Part shown: positions 1 to 6,264 of the stretch, in pieces | Position numbering within the stretch: position 1 is the stretch's first letter | How the letters are laid out: every line of letters starts with the position of its first letter | Source: an uncultured Blautia sp. | Lineage (GTDB): Bacteria; Bacillota; Clostridia; Lachnospirales; Lachnospiraceae | Direction of reading: 5' to 3' | DNA length: 7,106 bases | Assembly (NCBI GenBank): GCA_934371915.1 | Contig: CAKROE010000110.1 | Span: forward strand, 1-7,106 | Position numbers and translations under genes: made by a program | The notes under the pieces: model-generated | Seen by the model: the letters and a program-made list of their open reading frames with translations, nothing else | The model's database searches: none | What the model was told of the DNA's origin: nothing

Positions 1-1197
1 TGCCCACATCGTACAGCAGGAAACGATCATGGAAAATTTCACATCACCGGCAGCTCGAAGTCCATATCCAGGTATGAATGCCATGATCCATACAAGCGGC
101 TTTACAATTGTGATCCACATCACCATATGGAAGCACATATCTGCACTTTCTTTTTCCATACCACCAAGGATTGTGATTGGTTTTGTCAGTGCAAATACAC
201 CAAGACAGCTTATGATGATAATAACTTCTGCGATCACACAGAGTTTCTTTATGTAATAGACTGCTTCGTCTTTTCTTCCGGCACCAAGGCACTGGCCGAC
301 GATCGTCATCAGACCGACTCCAACACCGATTGCCGCGATACCATTTAAATTCTCCAGAATATTTGTCATTGCCTGTGCTGCGATTGCCGCTGTTCCCAGC
401 GTAGAAACCGTAGACTGGATTGCAAGTTTTCCAAGCTGAAACATACTGTTTTCGACACCGGACGGAATGCCCAGCCCAAGGATTCGTTGGATCATACTCC
501 AGTCCGGACGGATTTTGAAATAATCACGTACAACAATCTCCTGACCTTCTCTTTCTTTTCGAAGCTGGATTATAACGACAACTGCACAAAAAATACGGGA
601 AATCAATGTAGAAAGTGCCGCGCCTGCGACTCCCATATGAAATACCCAGATCATCACTGCATTTCCTGCAATATTCATAACATTGGAGATCATCGAAATG
701 ATCATCGGGCCTTTTGTATTATCCTGCGCCCTGAATATAGATGCAGCAGAATCATATGCCGCGATAAACGGAAATGACAATGCTGTATAAAAGAAATATG
801 TTTCCGAAGCACGCATGACCGCCGGTTCTACCGAGCCGAAGATCAGCCTCAGGAGTGGTTTTTGGAAAACAAGACAGATCAGACTCACCGCCACTGAGAT
901 TGCTGTGATGATAAACAACACCTGTCTTGCAGATTCGTTTGCTTTTTCTTTATTTCTCTGCCCGATATACTGTGCACAGACGATCGCTCCGCCTGCTGCC
1001 AGAGCGGAAAATGCCTGGATGACGAGCACGTTGATCGAGTCAACCAGCGATACCGCCGAGATTGCAGCCGAACCCACATTACTTACCATCATGGTATCCG
1101 CAGTACCCATGATGGAATTCAACAACTGTTCCAGCACGACCGGAATCAGAAGACTGCAGATCATACGATTAGAAAACATATGCTGTTGCTGTTCCAT
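1..1197 (-). CDS. MATE family efflux transporter, 3' end outside window
   Basis: An open frame of 399 codons runs without a stop from the ATG at 1197 to the window edge. It encodes a polytopic inner-membrane protein of the MATE family, which exports cationic drugs, dyes or metabolites in exchange for Na+ or H+. The N-terminal half has the family pattern: LIPVVLEQLLNSIMGTADTMMVS (in pieces at residues 17-39), then A-A-G-G-A near 67-71 followed by QYIGQ at 77-81. The pseudo-repeat begins near residue 240 with GLGIPSGVENSMFQLGK and continues with A-A-Q-A-M at 273-277 and GQCLGAGR at 301-308. MATE proteins usually have 440-460 residues, so about 50 at the C-terminus lie beyond the window. A GGGGGAG ribosome binding site (1209-1215) stands 11 nt before the ATG. 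The gene is 110 bp downstream of the GNAT gene and has its own candidate promoter. The substrate cannot be read from the sequence. Confidence 0.93.
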   Translation of the reverse strand, partial: MEQQQHMFSNRMICSLLIPVVLEQLLNSIMGTADTMMVSNVGSAAISAVSLVDSINVLVIQAFSALAAGGAIVCAQYIGQRNKEKANESARQVLFIITAISVAVSLICLVFQKPLLRLIFGSVEPAVMRASETYFFYTALSFPFIAAYDSAASIFRAQDNTKGPMIISMISNVMNIAGNAVMIWVFHMGVAGAALSTLISRIFCAVVVIIQLRKEREGQEIVVRDYFKIRPDWSMIQRILGLGIPSGVENSMFQLGKLAIQSTVSTLGTAAIAAQAMTNILENLNGIAAIGVGVGLMTIVGQCLGAGRKDEAVYYIKKLCVIAEVIIIISCLGVFALTKPITILGGMEKESADMCFHMVMWITIVKPLVWIMAFIPGYGLRAAGDVKFSMIVSCCTMWA

Positions 1198-1238
1198 TTT
1201 TCACTCAACTCCCCCATAATTCATTTCCAAACTTTACC

Positions 1239-1253
1239 GGCGGTTATACCGCC
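1239..1253. promoter_or_regulatory. Perfect inverted repeat at MATE transcript start
   Basis: Six bases, a three-base spacer and six complementary bases form GGCGGT-TAT-ACCGCC. The repeat begins about 6 nt downstream of the candidate minus-strand -10 box, so it covers the presumed start point or the very 5' end of the MATE mRNA. It could be a repressor operator or a 5' stem that stabilises the message. On the minus strand no T-run follows it, so it is not a terminator for the genes seen. Its function is inferred from position only. Confidence 0.4.
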
Positions 1254-1259
1254 TTTGAC

Positions 1260-1288
1260 ATTATGTTCCTTTCCGTAGGATAATGCAA
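1260..1288 (-). promoter_or_regulatory. Candidate promoter of the MATE gene
   Basis: Read on the minus strand, TTGCAT (1288-1283) and CATAAT (1265-1260) are separated by 17 bp. The -10 box matches 5 of 6 consensus bases but the -35 only 3 of 6. Its place in the 110 bp gap before the MATE gene supports it. A plus-strand promoter-like pair overlaps the same bases (TTGACA 1255-1260, GATAAT 1279-1284). Confidence 0.4.
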
Positions 1289-1307
1289 GTTTTTATCAAA
1301 GAACATA

Positions 1308-1796
1308 TTATGGGAGCAGTTCGTATGCAATACGCGGGCTTCCATCCGGGACATGTACGATGCCGCAGCTTACAAAACCATATTTTTCCAATACGTGCTG
1401 CATTACTTTGTTATCCGTATGTGTATCGATTCGAAGATGTGGCACTTGTGCGCTGCAGTAATCCATGACATGACCAAGGACACCCTGCACTGTTCCGTCA
1501 CTGGCTACACGATGCACGGCAGCATAAGGTTCCTCTGACTTCCAGTTTCCTTCTTCTATCTCCAGATAGGTCGGATCTTCTCCTATAATAAAGGCGAATA
1601 CTGCATGAATCTCCGCTTCCTCCAGTACATACAGATTTCCCTGACAGATATCTTCCTCGATCAGAGCTTCCGGTTCGTCACCTTTCCCCCACTGTGAATG
1701 ATTGCCGTTTTTTCTCATAAACTGCCTTGCTATCTCATAGATTTCCCGGATTCTCGGAAGATCCGAAAGCGTAGCTTTTCTTATTGTACAGGACAT
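1308..1796 (-). CDS. GNAT family N-acetyltransferase
   Basis: A 162-residue cytoplasmic protein of the GCN5-related acetyltransferase fold, which moves an acetyl group from acetyl-CoA to an amine on a small molecule or protein. The opening beta strand and helix IRKATLSDLPRIREIYEIAR (5-24) are typical, as is a strand with alternating hydrophobic residues at 64-71. The acetyl-CoA region is VHRVASDGTVQGVLGHVMDYC (in pieces at 94-114), where the usual R/Q-x-x-G-x-G/A loop appears as Q-G-V-L-G. The late motif DTHTDNKVMQHVLEKYGF (124-141) is the classic GNAT C-terminal helix and strand. GAGG stands 8 nt before the ATG. It lies 59 bp after the carbonic anhydrase-like gene. A TATAAT at 1825-1820 in that gap lacks a convincing -35, so it is probably co-transcribed with its upstream neighbours. 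The substrate is unknown. Confidence 0.9.
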   Translation of the reverse strand: MSCTIRKATLSDLPRIREIYEIARQFMRKNGNHSQWGKGDEPEALIEEDICQGNLYVLEEAEIHAVFAFIIGEDPTYLEIEEGNWKSEEPYAAVHRVASDGTVQGVLGHVMDYCSAQVPHLRIDTHTDNKVMQHVLEKYGFVSCGIVHVPDGSPRIAYELLP

Positions 1797-1855
1797 GTAT
1801 TTATCCTCGCTCTCTGTAAATTATAATAGTTACTGTCCACTCCGTTCACAGCAAC

Positions 1856-2359
1856 TTATAATACTCCCTGCTTCTGCATCTCTCTGGATACATTCACATA
1901 CTCTTTGCTGTTCTCGAGAATCCCAAGTTTTTCTTCCCAGGTAAGATTCCGTCTGATTTTTGCCGGACTTCCCATAACAAGCGAACCATCCGGTATCACT
2001 GTATTTTTCGTCACAAGACTGCCTGCACCTATGATACAGTCATTGCCGATCTTTGCACCGTCAAGGATCACCGCTCCCATTCCGATCAGAGTTCTGTCAC
2101 CGATCGTACAGCCATGAATCACTGCATTATGTCCCACTGTAACATTATTTCCGATACAAACCGGCATGTTACGGCTCACATGAACCGTACAGTTCTCCTG
2201 AATGTTTGACTCCTCCCCGATCACAACCGGAGCTTCATCCCCACGGATCACAGCAAAATAAAGCACACAACTGTCACGTCCGATCGTCACATCACCTGTG
2301 ATCACCGACTGTTCGGCAATTCTCGCATCTTCTGATATCTTTACATTTTTATAATTCAT
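1856..2359 (-). CDS. Gamma-carbonic anhydrase-like hexapeptide-repeat protein
   Basis: A 167-residue left-handed beta-helix protein of the YrdA/PaaY/CaiE group, related to the Methanosarcina gamma-carbonic anhydrase Cam. Hexapeptide repeats (I/V-x-x-x-x-x with G and small residues) run from about residue 14 to 130, then a C-terminal helix (139-165) packs on the coil. The residues that matter in Cam are present: R39 and D41 in the RGD triplet, Q54, and three candidate zinc or iron ligands H60 (in CTVH), H77 and H82 (in GHNAVIH). The protein is therefore probably a metal-binding trimer that may hydrate CO2, although many homologues show little or no carbonic anhydrase activity. A GAGG site (2368-2371) stands 8 nt before the ATG. 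The AEC permease gene ends 51 bp upstream, so the two are probably one transcript. Confidence 0.92.
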   Translation of the reverse strand: MNYKNVKISEDARIAEQSVITGDVTIGRDSCVLYFAVIRGDEAPVVIGEESNIQENCTVHVSRNMPVCIGNNVTVGHNAVIHGCTIGDRTLIGMGAVILDGAKIGNDCIIGAGSLVTKNTVIPDGSLVMGSPAKIRRNLTWEEKLGILENSKEYVNVSREMQKQGVL

Positions 2360-2410
2360 TGTAGTTTCCTCGGATTATCAAAATTAGACTTATATGATTT
2401 ATTTCTTACT

Positions 2411-3340
2411 TTAGTATGTAATAAATGCAAGGATCATATATACCACAATCGATACAATACAATAGATTGAGTTTGTGGTAGATACATACGCACTTCCATC
2501 TTCGCGTTTCAGAAAAGTCTGCATACTGAAGGTTGCCGGCGAAGACATGTAGGTGATTACCGCAAGATCCAGTAATTTATTATTTCCAATAAAGCTGTGC
2601 ACTGCCAGAAGCACTCCTGCGATCATAGCTGCCTGCAAAAGGACACGCATCACGATCGTTCGTATGCATGGACTCAGAAGGTCCGGTGTCAGTTCCATAC
2701 TGAATCCTACTACAATCAGAATGATTGCTGTCAAAGCTGTAGTCAGAATGTTTTCCACACTTGTGTAGATTCCACCTGCCGGACTGGCCAGAATAAATTT
2801 GACCACACCGGTCAGTCCCGCAATGATTCCCAGAATACTTGCAATAAATGCCGGTGTCTTTACAGCGCTGACCGCAAGCTTCTTCACATTGATCTTCTCT
2901 CCATTTTCTACCTGTCCGAGCATTCCCATATAAACGCTGAAACCGAAAAGCAGACCTGCAATGTCCAGCACTGCAATCTGAGAAAGATTTTCCGCACCGC
3001 AAAGACTTGTATACAGAGGATATGCCATAGAACCGCCCTCATATACACTTACCATAAATGGAAGATATTTACGGTAGTTCTCTGTCATCAACGGTTTCAT
3101 AAGAAATCCGATACCAAATGACACAACAAGCATGACAAACATAATTCCAACCAGCTTCGCCGTCTCTGTCCCATAATCCGATGTTGCAAGTGCATGAAAA
3201 ATTGCTACCGGAAGCATAATATTCGTAACCAGTACTTTCATGTTGTTGATGCCGTTTTTATCCAGCAGTCTCCATTTTCGGCACAAAGCACCAAGAATAA
3301 GCATCACCAGTACCGGTGATATGATTTCCAGAACTTTCAT
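2411..3340 (-). CDS. AEC family transporter (auxin efflux carrier superfamily)
   Basis: A 309-residue integral membrane protein with about ten hydrophobic segments (roughly 3-20, 34-52, 62-82, 91-112, 121-141, 160-182, 198-215, 228-250, 257-275, 288-308), the usual size and layout for the AEC family (PF03547). Bacterial members move organic anions such as malate or malonate, or amino-acid-related compounds, by secondary transport. The opening motif SPVLVMLILGALCRKWRLL (8-26, in which the first helix ends in a basic stretch) and the closing region SSPATFSMQTF (266-276) followed by Y-V-S-T-T-N-S (285-291) are characteristic. GGGAG stands about 9 nt before the ATG. It is the first gene after a good promoter at 3457-3485, with a leader of about 110 nt, and is followed by the carbonic anhydrase-like gene. 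The substrate cannot be told, although pairing with a carbonic anhydrase homologue fits carboxylate metabolism. Confidence 0.92.
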   Translation of the reverse strand: MKVLEIISPVLVMLILGALCRKWRLLDKNGINNMKVLVTNIMLPVAIFHALATSDYGTETAKLVGIMFVMLVVSFGIGFLMKPLMTENYRKYLPFMVSVYEGGSMAYPLYTSLCGAENLSQIAVLDIAGLLFGFSVYMGMLGQVENGEKINVKKLAVSAVKTPAFIASILGIIAGLTGVVKFILASPAGGIYTSVENILTTALTAIILIVVGFSMELTPDLLSPCIRTIVMRVLLQAAMIAGVLLAVHSFIGNNKLLDLAVITYMSSPATFSMQTFLKREDGSAYVSTTNSIYCIVSIVVYMILAFITY

Positions 3341-3456
3341 CTTTTTTCTCTCCCTTAAGTCAATCGTCTTTCACGTCAGTCTAAATAACTTTAAATGTTT
3401 TCCACACACCCTGCTTAAATCTCCACCAGAAAATCAAGCTCAAACGCATTAAATAT

Positions 3457-3485
3457 ATTATGTATCAAAACAAGCAAAATCACAA
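3457..3485 (-). promoter_or_regulatory. Promoter upstream of the AEC gene
   Basis: On the minus strand TTGTGA (3485-3480, 4 of 6 matches) and CATAAT (3462-3457, 5 of 6) are 17 bp apart. It lies just downstream of the strong terminator at 3511-3582, so it would start a fresh transcript for AEC and probably the next two genes. The leader of about 110 nt shows no riboswitch that I recognise. Confidence 0.5.
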
Positions 3486-3510
3486 GATGTTTTGTCTGTG
3501 TTTCCAGTAC

Positions 3511-3582
3511 AGAAAAAAAGACCCGAAAGCTTATATCCACTCTGAAACAAAGTGTTTATAAGACTTTCAGGGTCTTTTGATA
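3511..3582 (-). terminator. Hairpin terminator after the anti-sigma gene (repeat copy 1)
   Basis: A long stem pairs AAAAGACCC-GAAAG-CTTATA with its complement TTATAAG-CTTTC-GGGTCTTTT, with single-base bulges and an inner CACT/AGTG pair around a short loop. Read on the minus strand the stem ends in GGGTC and then seven T, a strong intrinsic terminator for the sigma/anti-sigma unit, whose last large gene stops about 155 bp upstream. On the plus strand only TTTT follows. A closely similar element lies at 7031-7102, with 57 of 72 positions identical in a gapless alignment. Confidence 0.85.
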
Positions 3583-3615
3583 GTTAAATCAAGATATGAA
3601 TCTGATTTTTACAGA

Positions 3616-3735
3616 TTACATTCCAGCCTGATTTGCAAAGTTAATGACTGTGTTGTAACACTGCTCCTTTACAGCAACACCCCACCCTGGGGCTGAACTT
3701 ATTCTAATTCGAAATGGATCTGGCTCTTTCTTCAT
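3616..3735 (-). CDS. Possible small protein, 39 residues, after the anti-sigma gene
   Basis: Two bases after the anti-sigma TAG stop, an ATG opens a 39-codon frame that closes with TAA. The peptide begins MKKEPDPFRIRISSAPGWG and ends in CYNTVINFANQAGM, with one cysteine (C26), a proline- and glycine-containing centre, and no membrane segment or signal peptide. I do not recognise it. In favour of a gene: the tight spacing suits translational coupling, the codons look ordinary for this genome, and the frame sits before the terminator, so it is transcribed with its neighbours. Against: the only Shine-Dalgarno-like bases (TAGG) are too near the ATG, and an open frame of this length can arise by chance. 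It could also be the tail of a decayed gene. Confidence 0.33.
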   Translation of the reverse strand: MKKEPDPFRIRISSAPGWGVAVKEQCYNTVINFANQAGM

Positions 3736-3737
3736 AC

Positions 3738-5591
3738 CTACCAGCCAAACGCATCACGAATCAGTGCCCCAGTTTCCCCATCTATGTAAAACAGTTCCTG
3801 TTCGTCCGGGGAATCTTTCCACTGGTAAGGGCAACGAAAGCTCCAGACAGGCCTGTATGTGATTCCGTCTGCGGTTTCATCAATATAGTATTCCAGACAG
3901 ATTTTCGTAACTGGAATCGTGGTGGATTCCGTTTCCTCCGCAGTGTCCTGTTCCGTGAAGAGACCAATTTTGCCCTCTTTTACATATTGTTCCACCGACT
4001 TCATAATTTCTTCCATAGGAAGCATAGTAACTGTTTCTTCCACTTTCAACTGAAGTGGAATCGGTATGTTGAAATAACAGTCTTCAGGCGCAGGGCCAAA
4101 GCCCGCAGTTCCCAGATAACCATGCTGGGAAAGCCAGCCCACCGGGACCCCATTCAACAGAATCTCTGTATCGTAATAATCATATCCCTCCGTCATGTTG
4201 CTGATTGATTTTCTTACAGAAGTTCCCGTTAAATTAGCTTTGGAAAGCAGCTGATTTATAATATTTAATTCCTCTTCCGTATTGTTTTCTAAAGCTCCCA
4301 GGTCTTTTTCACTTAATCCGTCACACTGTATCCTTCCGTCTGAAATGGATAACTGCAATCCTTTCTCTTTATTTTTCCAGACCGTTTCATCTGTCTCAGA
4401 TTTTTCCCAGCCGTCTCCCCCGCCAAACCAGGAGCAGATTTCTTCCTCTGATACGCTGCGTTTTTCCAGAATTCCTTTCGAAACATTGGTGGTGCTTCCG
4501 GTAATATCAGCCTCTATCGTAAGAGTTCCGGATTTTCCCGGCAAAGAAGCTGTTACATGGCTTTCCTTTACCTGTAATACTGCTGTTTCCGGATCATATT
4601 TCTCATTCGCTTCCGTAGCATCTGAAGGATTTTCTGAATCTGCTGTTTCCTGTGTACTCTCTTTCATGGAATCTGAAATGGGTTCTATGCCAGTATCTTC
4701 CGCCTGCAGCTTTCCTTCTTTTCTGTATTTTTCTATAATATCCCGTACTTCATCATTTAACGGAAGAGTTACTGTAAGGGTCTGCGGCGTATATCCTCTG
4801 TAAGCATCCTCCGCAGGCAGTGCATAAGCCAACATTCCTTCTGAATCTGTAAAAGAACCAGTTTTAAAAATCTTTCTAAAAGCTTCATCATCTTTCCAGG
4901 TGTAATAAATCCTGCCGTTATAATCCGTATATGCCTGAATGGTCATGGAAACCTCTACCCGGGAATCTTCATTTAATATTTTCTCTGTCAATGCATCATC
5001 ATACAGGGTAATATGTCCATAGTAGAGATCTTCCCCGTCTATCTTATTCAAAGTTGCAAGCGCATCTTCTCCATTCACTGTCGCATGGTCACGGCAGCTG
5101 AGCGTATAATTCTCCACCGCCCCGGAAGGCTCTCCGAGAAAGCTGAAACCACTGCCATCAAAATACGCTTCGGTAACAGACAGCATAGACTGGTTCCAAT
5201 CCTTCTCCTTTGGCGTTATATGATAAGAGGTCACATCTTCCACATTTTCTGAAGTTGAATCAGGTTCTGTGACAACCATTTGAACAGCTTCCTGTTCTGT
5301 AACACCCTGCTTCTCCAGTTCTTTGTGAAGCCATCCAAGTTTTGTTGCAAGTACGCCGGTGCTGACGCCTAATACAGCAGCCACAGGAAGAAGAATCCGG
5401 ATTATTTTTTTCTTATTCCCTGATTTTTTTGTTCTTCCTTTATCTGATTTTACAATTAAATTCTTCGTGCTGCTCATTCTCTCATCTGGAGAATCCAAAA
5501 TTCCCTTCAGAACATCTTCCATAGCTTTATCAATATTGTCCGGTATCACAATTTCTTCTTTTAAAATTTTTCTGATTTCTTTTTCATCCAT
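3738..5591 (-). CDS. Membrane-anchored anti-sigma factor with large extracytoplasmic domain
   Basis: A 617-residue bitopic membrane protein. Residues 1-62 are cytoplasmic, charged, and should bind the sigma factor encoded just upstream. K60-K61-K62 then leads into one membrane helix (about 63-83, IIRILLPVAAVLGVSTGVLA). Everything after is outside. The first outer module (about 115-295) contains SVTEAYFDGSGFSF at 137-150, a pattern I associate with DUF4179-type anti-sigma proteins. An acidic, S/T-rich linker (about 296-332) follows, then a second module (about 333-617) whose end, YIDGETGALI, resembles PepSY-like tails. The protein is far longer than usual for such anti-sigma factors (about 300-450). 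I chose the ATG at 5591 over the GTG at 5600 because AGGAGG stands 8 nt before it. The gap to the sigma stop is 5 bp. The anti-sigma role is inferred from position and topology, and the signal sensed is unknown. Confidence 0.82.
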   Translation of the reverse strand: MDEKEIRKILKEEIVIPDNIDKAMEDVLKGILDSPDERMSSTKNLIVKSDKGRTKKSGNKKKIIRILLPVAAVLGVSTGVLATKLGWLHKELEKQGVTEQEAVQMVVTEPDSTSENVEDVTSYHITPKEKDWNQSMLSVTEAYFDGSGFSFLGEPSGAVENYTLSCRDHATVNGEDALATLNKIDGEDLYYGHITLYDDALTEKILNEDSRVEVSMTIQAYTDYNGRIYYTWKDDEAFRKIFKTGSFTDSEGMLAYALPAEDAYRGYTPQTLTVTLPLNDEVRDIIEKYRKEGKLQAEDTGIEPISDSMKESTQETADSENPSDATEANEKYDPETAVLQVKESHVTASLPGKSGTLTIEADITGSTTNVSKGILEKRSVSEEEICSWFGGGDGWEKSETDETVWKNKEKGLQLSISDGRIQCDGLSEKDLGALENNTEEELNIINQLLSKANLTGTSVRKSISNMTEGYDYYDTEILLNGVPVGWLSQHGYLGTAGFGPAPEDCYFNIPIPLQLKVEETVTMLPMEEIMKSVEQYVKEGKIGLFTEQDTAEETESTTIPVTKICLEYYIDETADGITYRPVWSFRCPYQWKDSPDEQELFYIDGETGALIRDAFGW

Positions 5592-5596
5592 AGTCC

Positions 5597-6088
5597 TCAC
5601 CTCCTGATCACCTTTTTTAATTTTGCTCTCGCCCGGGAAAGTTTGGTTGATACGGTGTTGCTGTTCATTTCAAGAAGATTACCAATTTCCTTTACGGAAA
5701 ATTCATCAAAATAATAGAGTTCCACGATTTTCCGGCTTTCTTCATCCAGACATAAAAGCAATTGTTTCCATTCGCAGAGATCCAGATCTTCACAATGTAC
5801 ACCTTCTGAGAAATTATCCAGTTCCGCGTCATGGTTCTTTTGACGGAGAATGTCTTTGCATTCATTTATCAGAATCCGCATCAGCCAGGTTTTAAAATAT
5901 TTCACTTCCCTTAATCCCTGTATCTTTTCATAACAGGACAGGATCGTATTTTGCAGTGCATCTGCAATGTCCTGTTCGTTCCGAAGATAGACCCAGGCAG
6001 CTTTATACATGCTCTGCTTATTTATCCGAATCAGCTGAACGAACGCTTCTTTATCTCCATTTTTAGCAGCTGTTACCAAAGCCTCCAT
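5597..6088 (-). CDS. ECF-type (sigma-70 family) RNA polymerase sigma factor
   Basis: A 163-residue sigma factor with only regions 2 and 4, the ECF layout. Region 2 spans about 8-82: DIADALQNTIL (40-50) is the core-binding 2.2 helix, and YFKTWLMRILINECKDIL (64-81) is the -10 recognition and melting segment. Region 4 spans about 107-160, with a helix-turn-helix in EFSVKEIGNLLEMNSNTV (129-146) and the closing S-R-A-R-A-K-L-K-K. It directs RNA polymerase to a small regulon, probably envelope or stress genes, and is held by the membrane protein encoded next. The ATG at 6088 is preferred to a TTG at 6148 because AGGGGG (6095-6100) stands 6 nt before it and the extra 20 residues are not sigma-like. 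Its last codons, AGG AGG TGA, also form the ribosome binding site of the anti-sigma gene, so translation of the two is linked. Confidence 0.94.
   Translation of the reverse strand: MEALVTAAKNGDKEAFVQLIRINKQSMYKAAWVYLRNEQDIADALQNTILSCYEKIQGLREVKYFKTWLMRILINECKDILRQKNHDAELDNFSEGVHCEDLDLCEWKQLLLCLDEESRKIVELYYFDEFSVKEIGNLLEMNSNTVSTKLSRARAKLKKVIRR
5600..5605 (-). promoter_or_regulatory. Ribosome binding site of the anti-sigma gene, inside sigma codons
   Basis: AGGAGG is a full Shine-Dalgarno match formed by the last two arginine codons of the sigma gene. It stands 8 nt before the ATG at 5591 and settles that start over the upstream GTG, which overlaps this site and has no binding site of its own. 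The layout keeps sigma and anti-sigma synthesis in proportion. Confidence 0.85.
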
Positions 6089-6117
6089 TTTATTCCCCCT
6101 TTTCTTTTTTATAACTA

Positions 6118-6147
6118 TTAGACTTAAAATATGGGAATTTGCTTTCA
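6118..6147 (-). promoter_or_regulatory. Possible self-regulated ECF promoter before the sigma gene
   Basis: Minus-strand TGAAAGC (6147-6141) and GTCTAA (6123-6118) are 17 bp apart and recall the GAAC/GTC pattern of many ECF promoters. The site lies downstream of the terminator at 6172-6210 and about 30 bp before the sigma ATG. I see no convincing housekeeping promoter in the same gap. The match is loose. Confidence 0.28.
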
Positions 6148-6171
6148 AATTTTTTTATTTTTACAAAACAA

Positions 6172-6210
6172 GACACAGACAATCGAAACCTGACTGTCTG
6201 TGTCCTTTTT
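6172..6210 (-). terminator. Terminator after the toxin-antitoxin pair
   Basis: GACACAGACA (6172-6181) and TGTCTGTGTC (6195-6204) form a perfect 10-bp stem around a 13-nt loop. On the minus strand TTGTTTTG follows, a workable but broken T-run placed about 60 bp after the toxin stop. On the plus strand CTTTTT follows, so it may work in both directions. It separates the toxin-antitoxin unit from the sigma unit. Confidence 0.75.
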
Positions 6211-6264
6211 ATATCTGACTATCATTCTTAAATATTATTTTGTACAGCAGTTCAACCCTTTCGT

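Noticed and set aside
815..1219. Plus-strand open frame of 134 codons
   Set aside because: It lies antisense to the MATE N-terminus, has no ribosome binding site or family-like residues, and the minus strand explains every base.
1283..1468. Plus-strand frame starting at the -10 box of the plus-strand promoter motif
   Set aside because: Its start codon overlaps the -10 box, there is no ribosome binding site, and it runs antisense through the GNAT gene.
2580..3002. Second minus-strand frame of 140 codons inside the AEC gene
   Set aside because: It is a frame-shifted shadow of the AEC coding sequence with no recognisable domain; the AEC frame has clear membrane helices and a ribosome binding site.
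2597..3121. Plus-strand open frame of 174 codons
   Set aside because: It is rich in Cys, His and Ser, as expected from reading a membrane protein gene backwards, and it lies fully inside the AEC gene.
3341..3456. Long leader of the AEC gene as a possible riboswitch
   Set aside because: No conserved riboswitch core, T-box sequence or terminator/antiterminator pair is visible in the roughly 110 nt.
3599..3617. Small stem AATCTG/CAGATT at the end of the small frame
   Set aside because: Six A/T-rich pairs and no T-run on the transcribed strand; the strong terminator lies just downstream.
3714..4208. Plus-strand open frame of 164 codons over the end of the anti-sigma gene
   Set aside because: Composition is Phe/Arg-rich as expected from antisense of an acidic protein, and nothing in it is family-like.
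4282..4803. Plus-strand open frame of 173 codons, Ser/Pro/Phe-rich
   Set aside because: It is antisense to the acidic middle of the anti-sigma gene, whose Glu and Lys codons read backwards as Phe, Ser and Leu.
6089..6148. Upstream extension of the sigma factor by 20 residues from a TTG
   Set aside because: The extra residues are not sigma-like and cross the promoter region; the ATG at 6088 has a good binding site.
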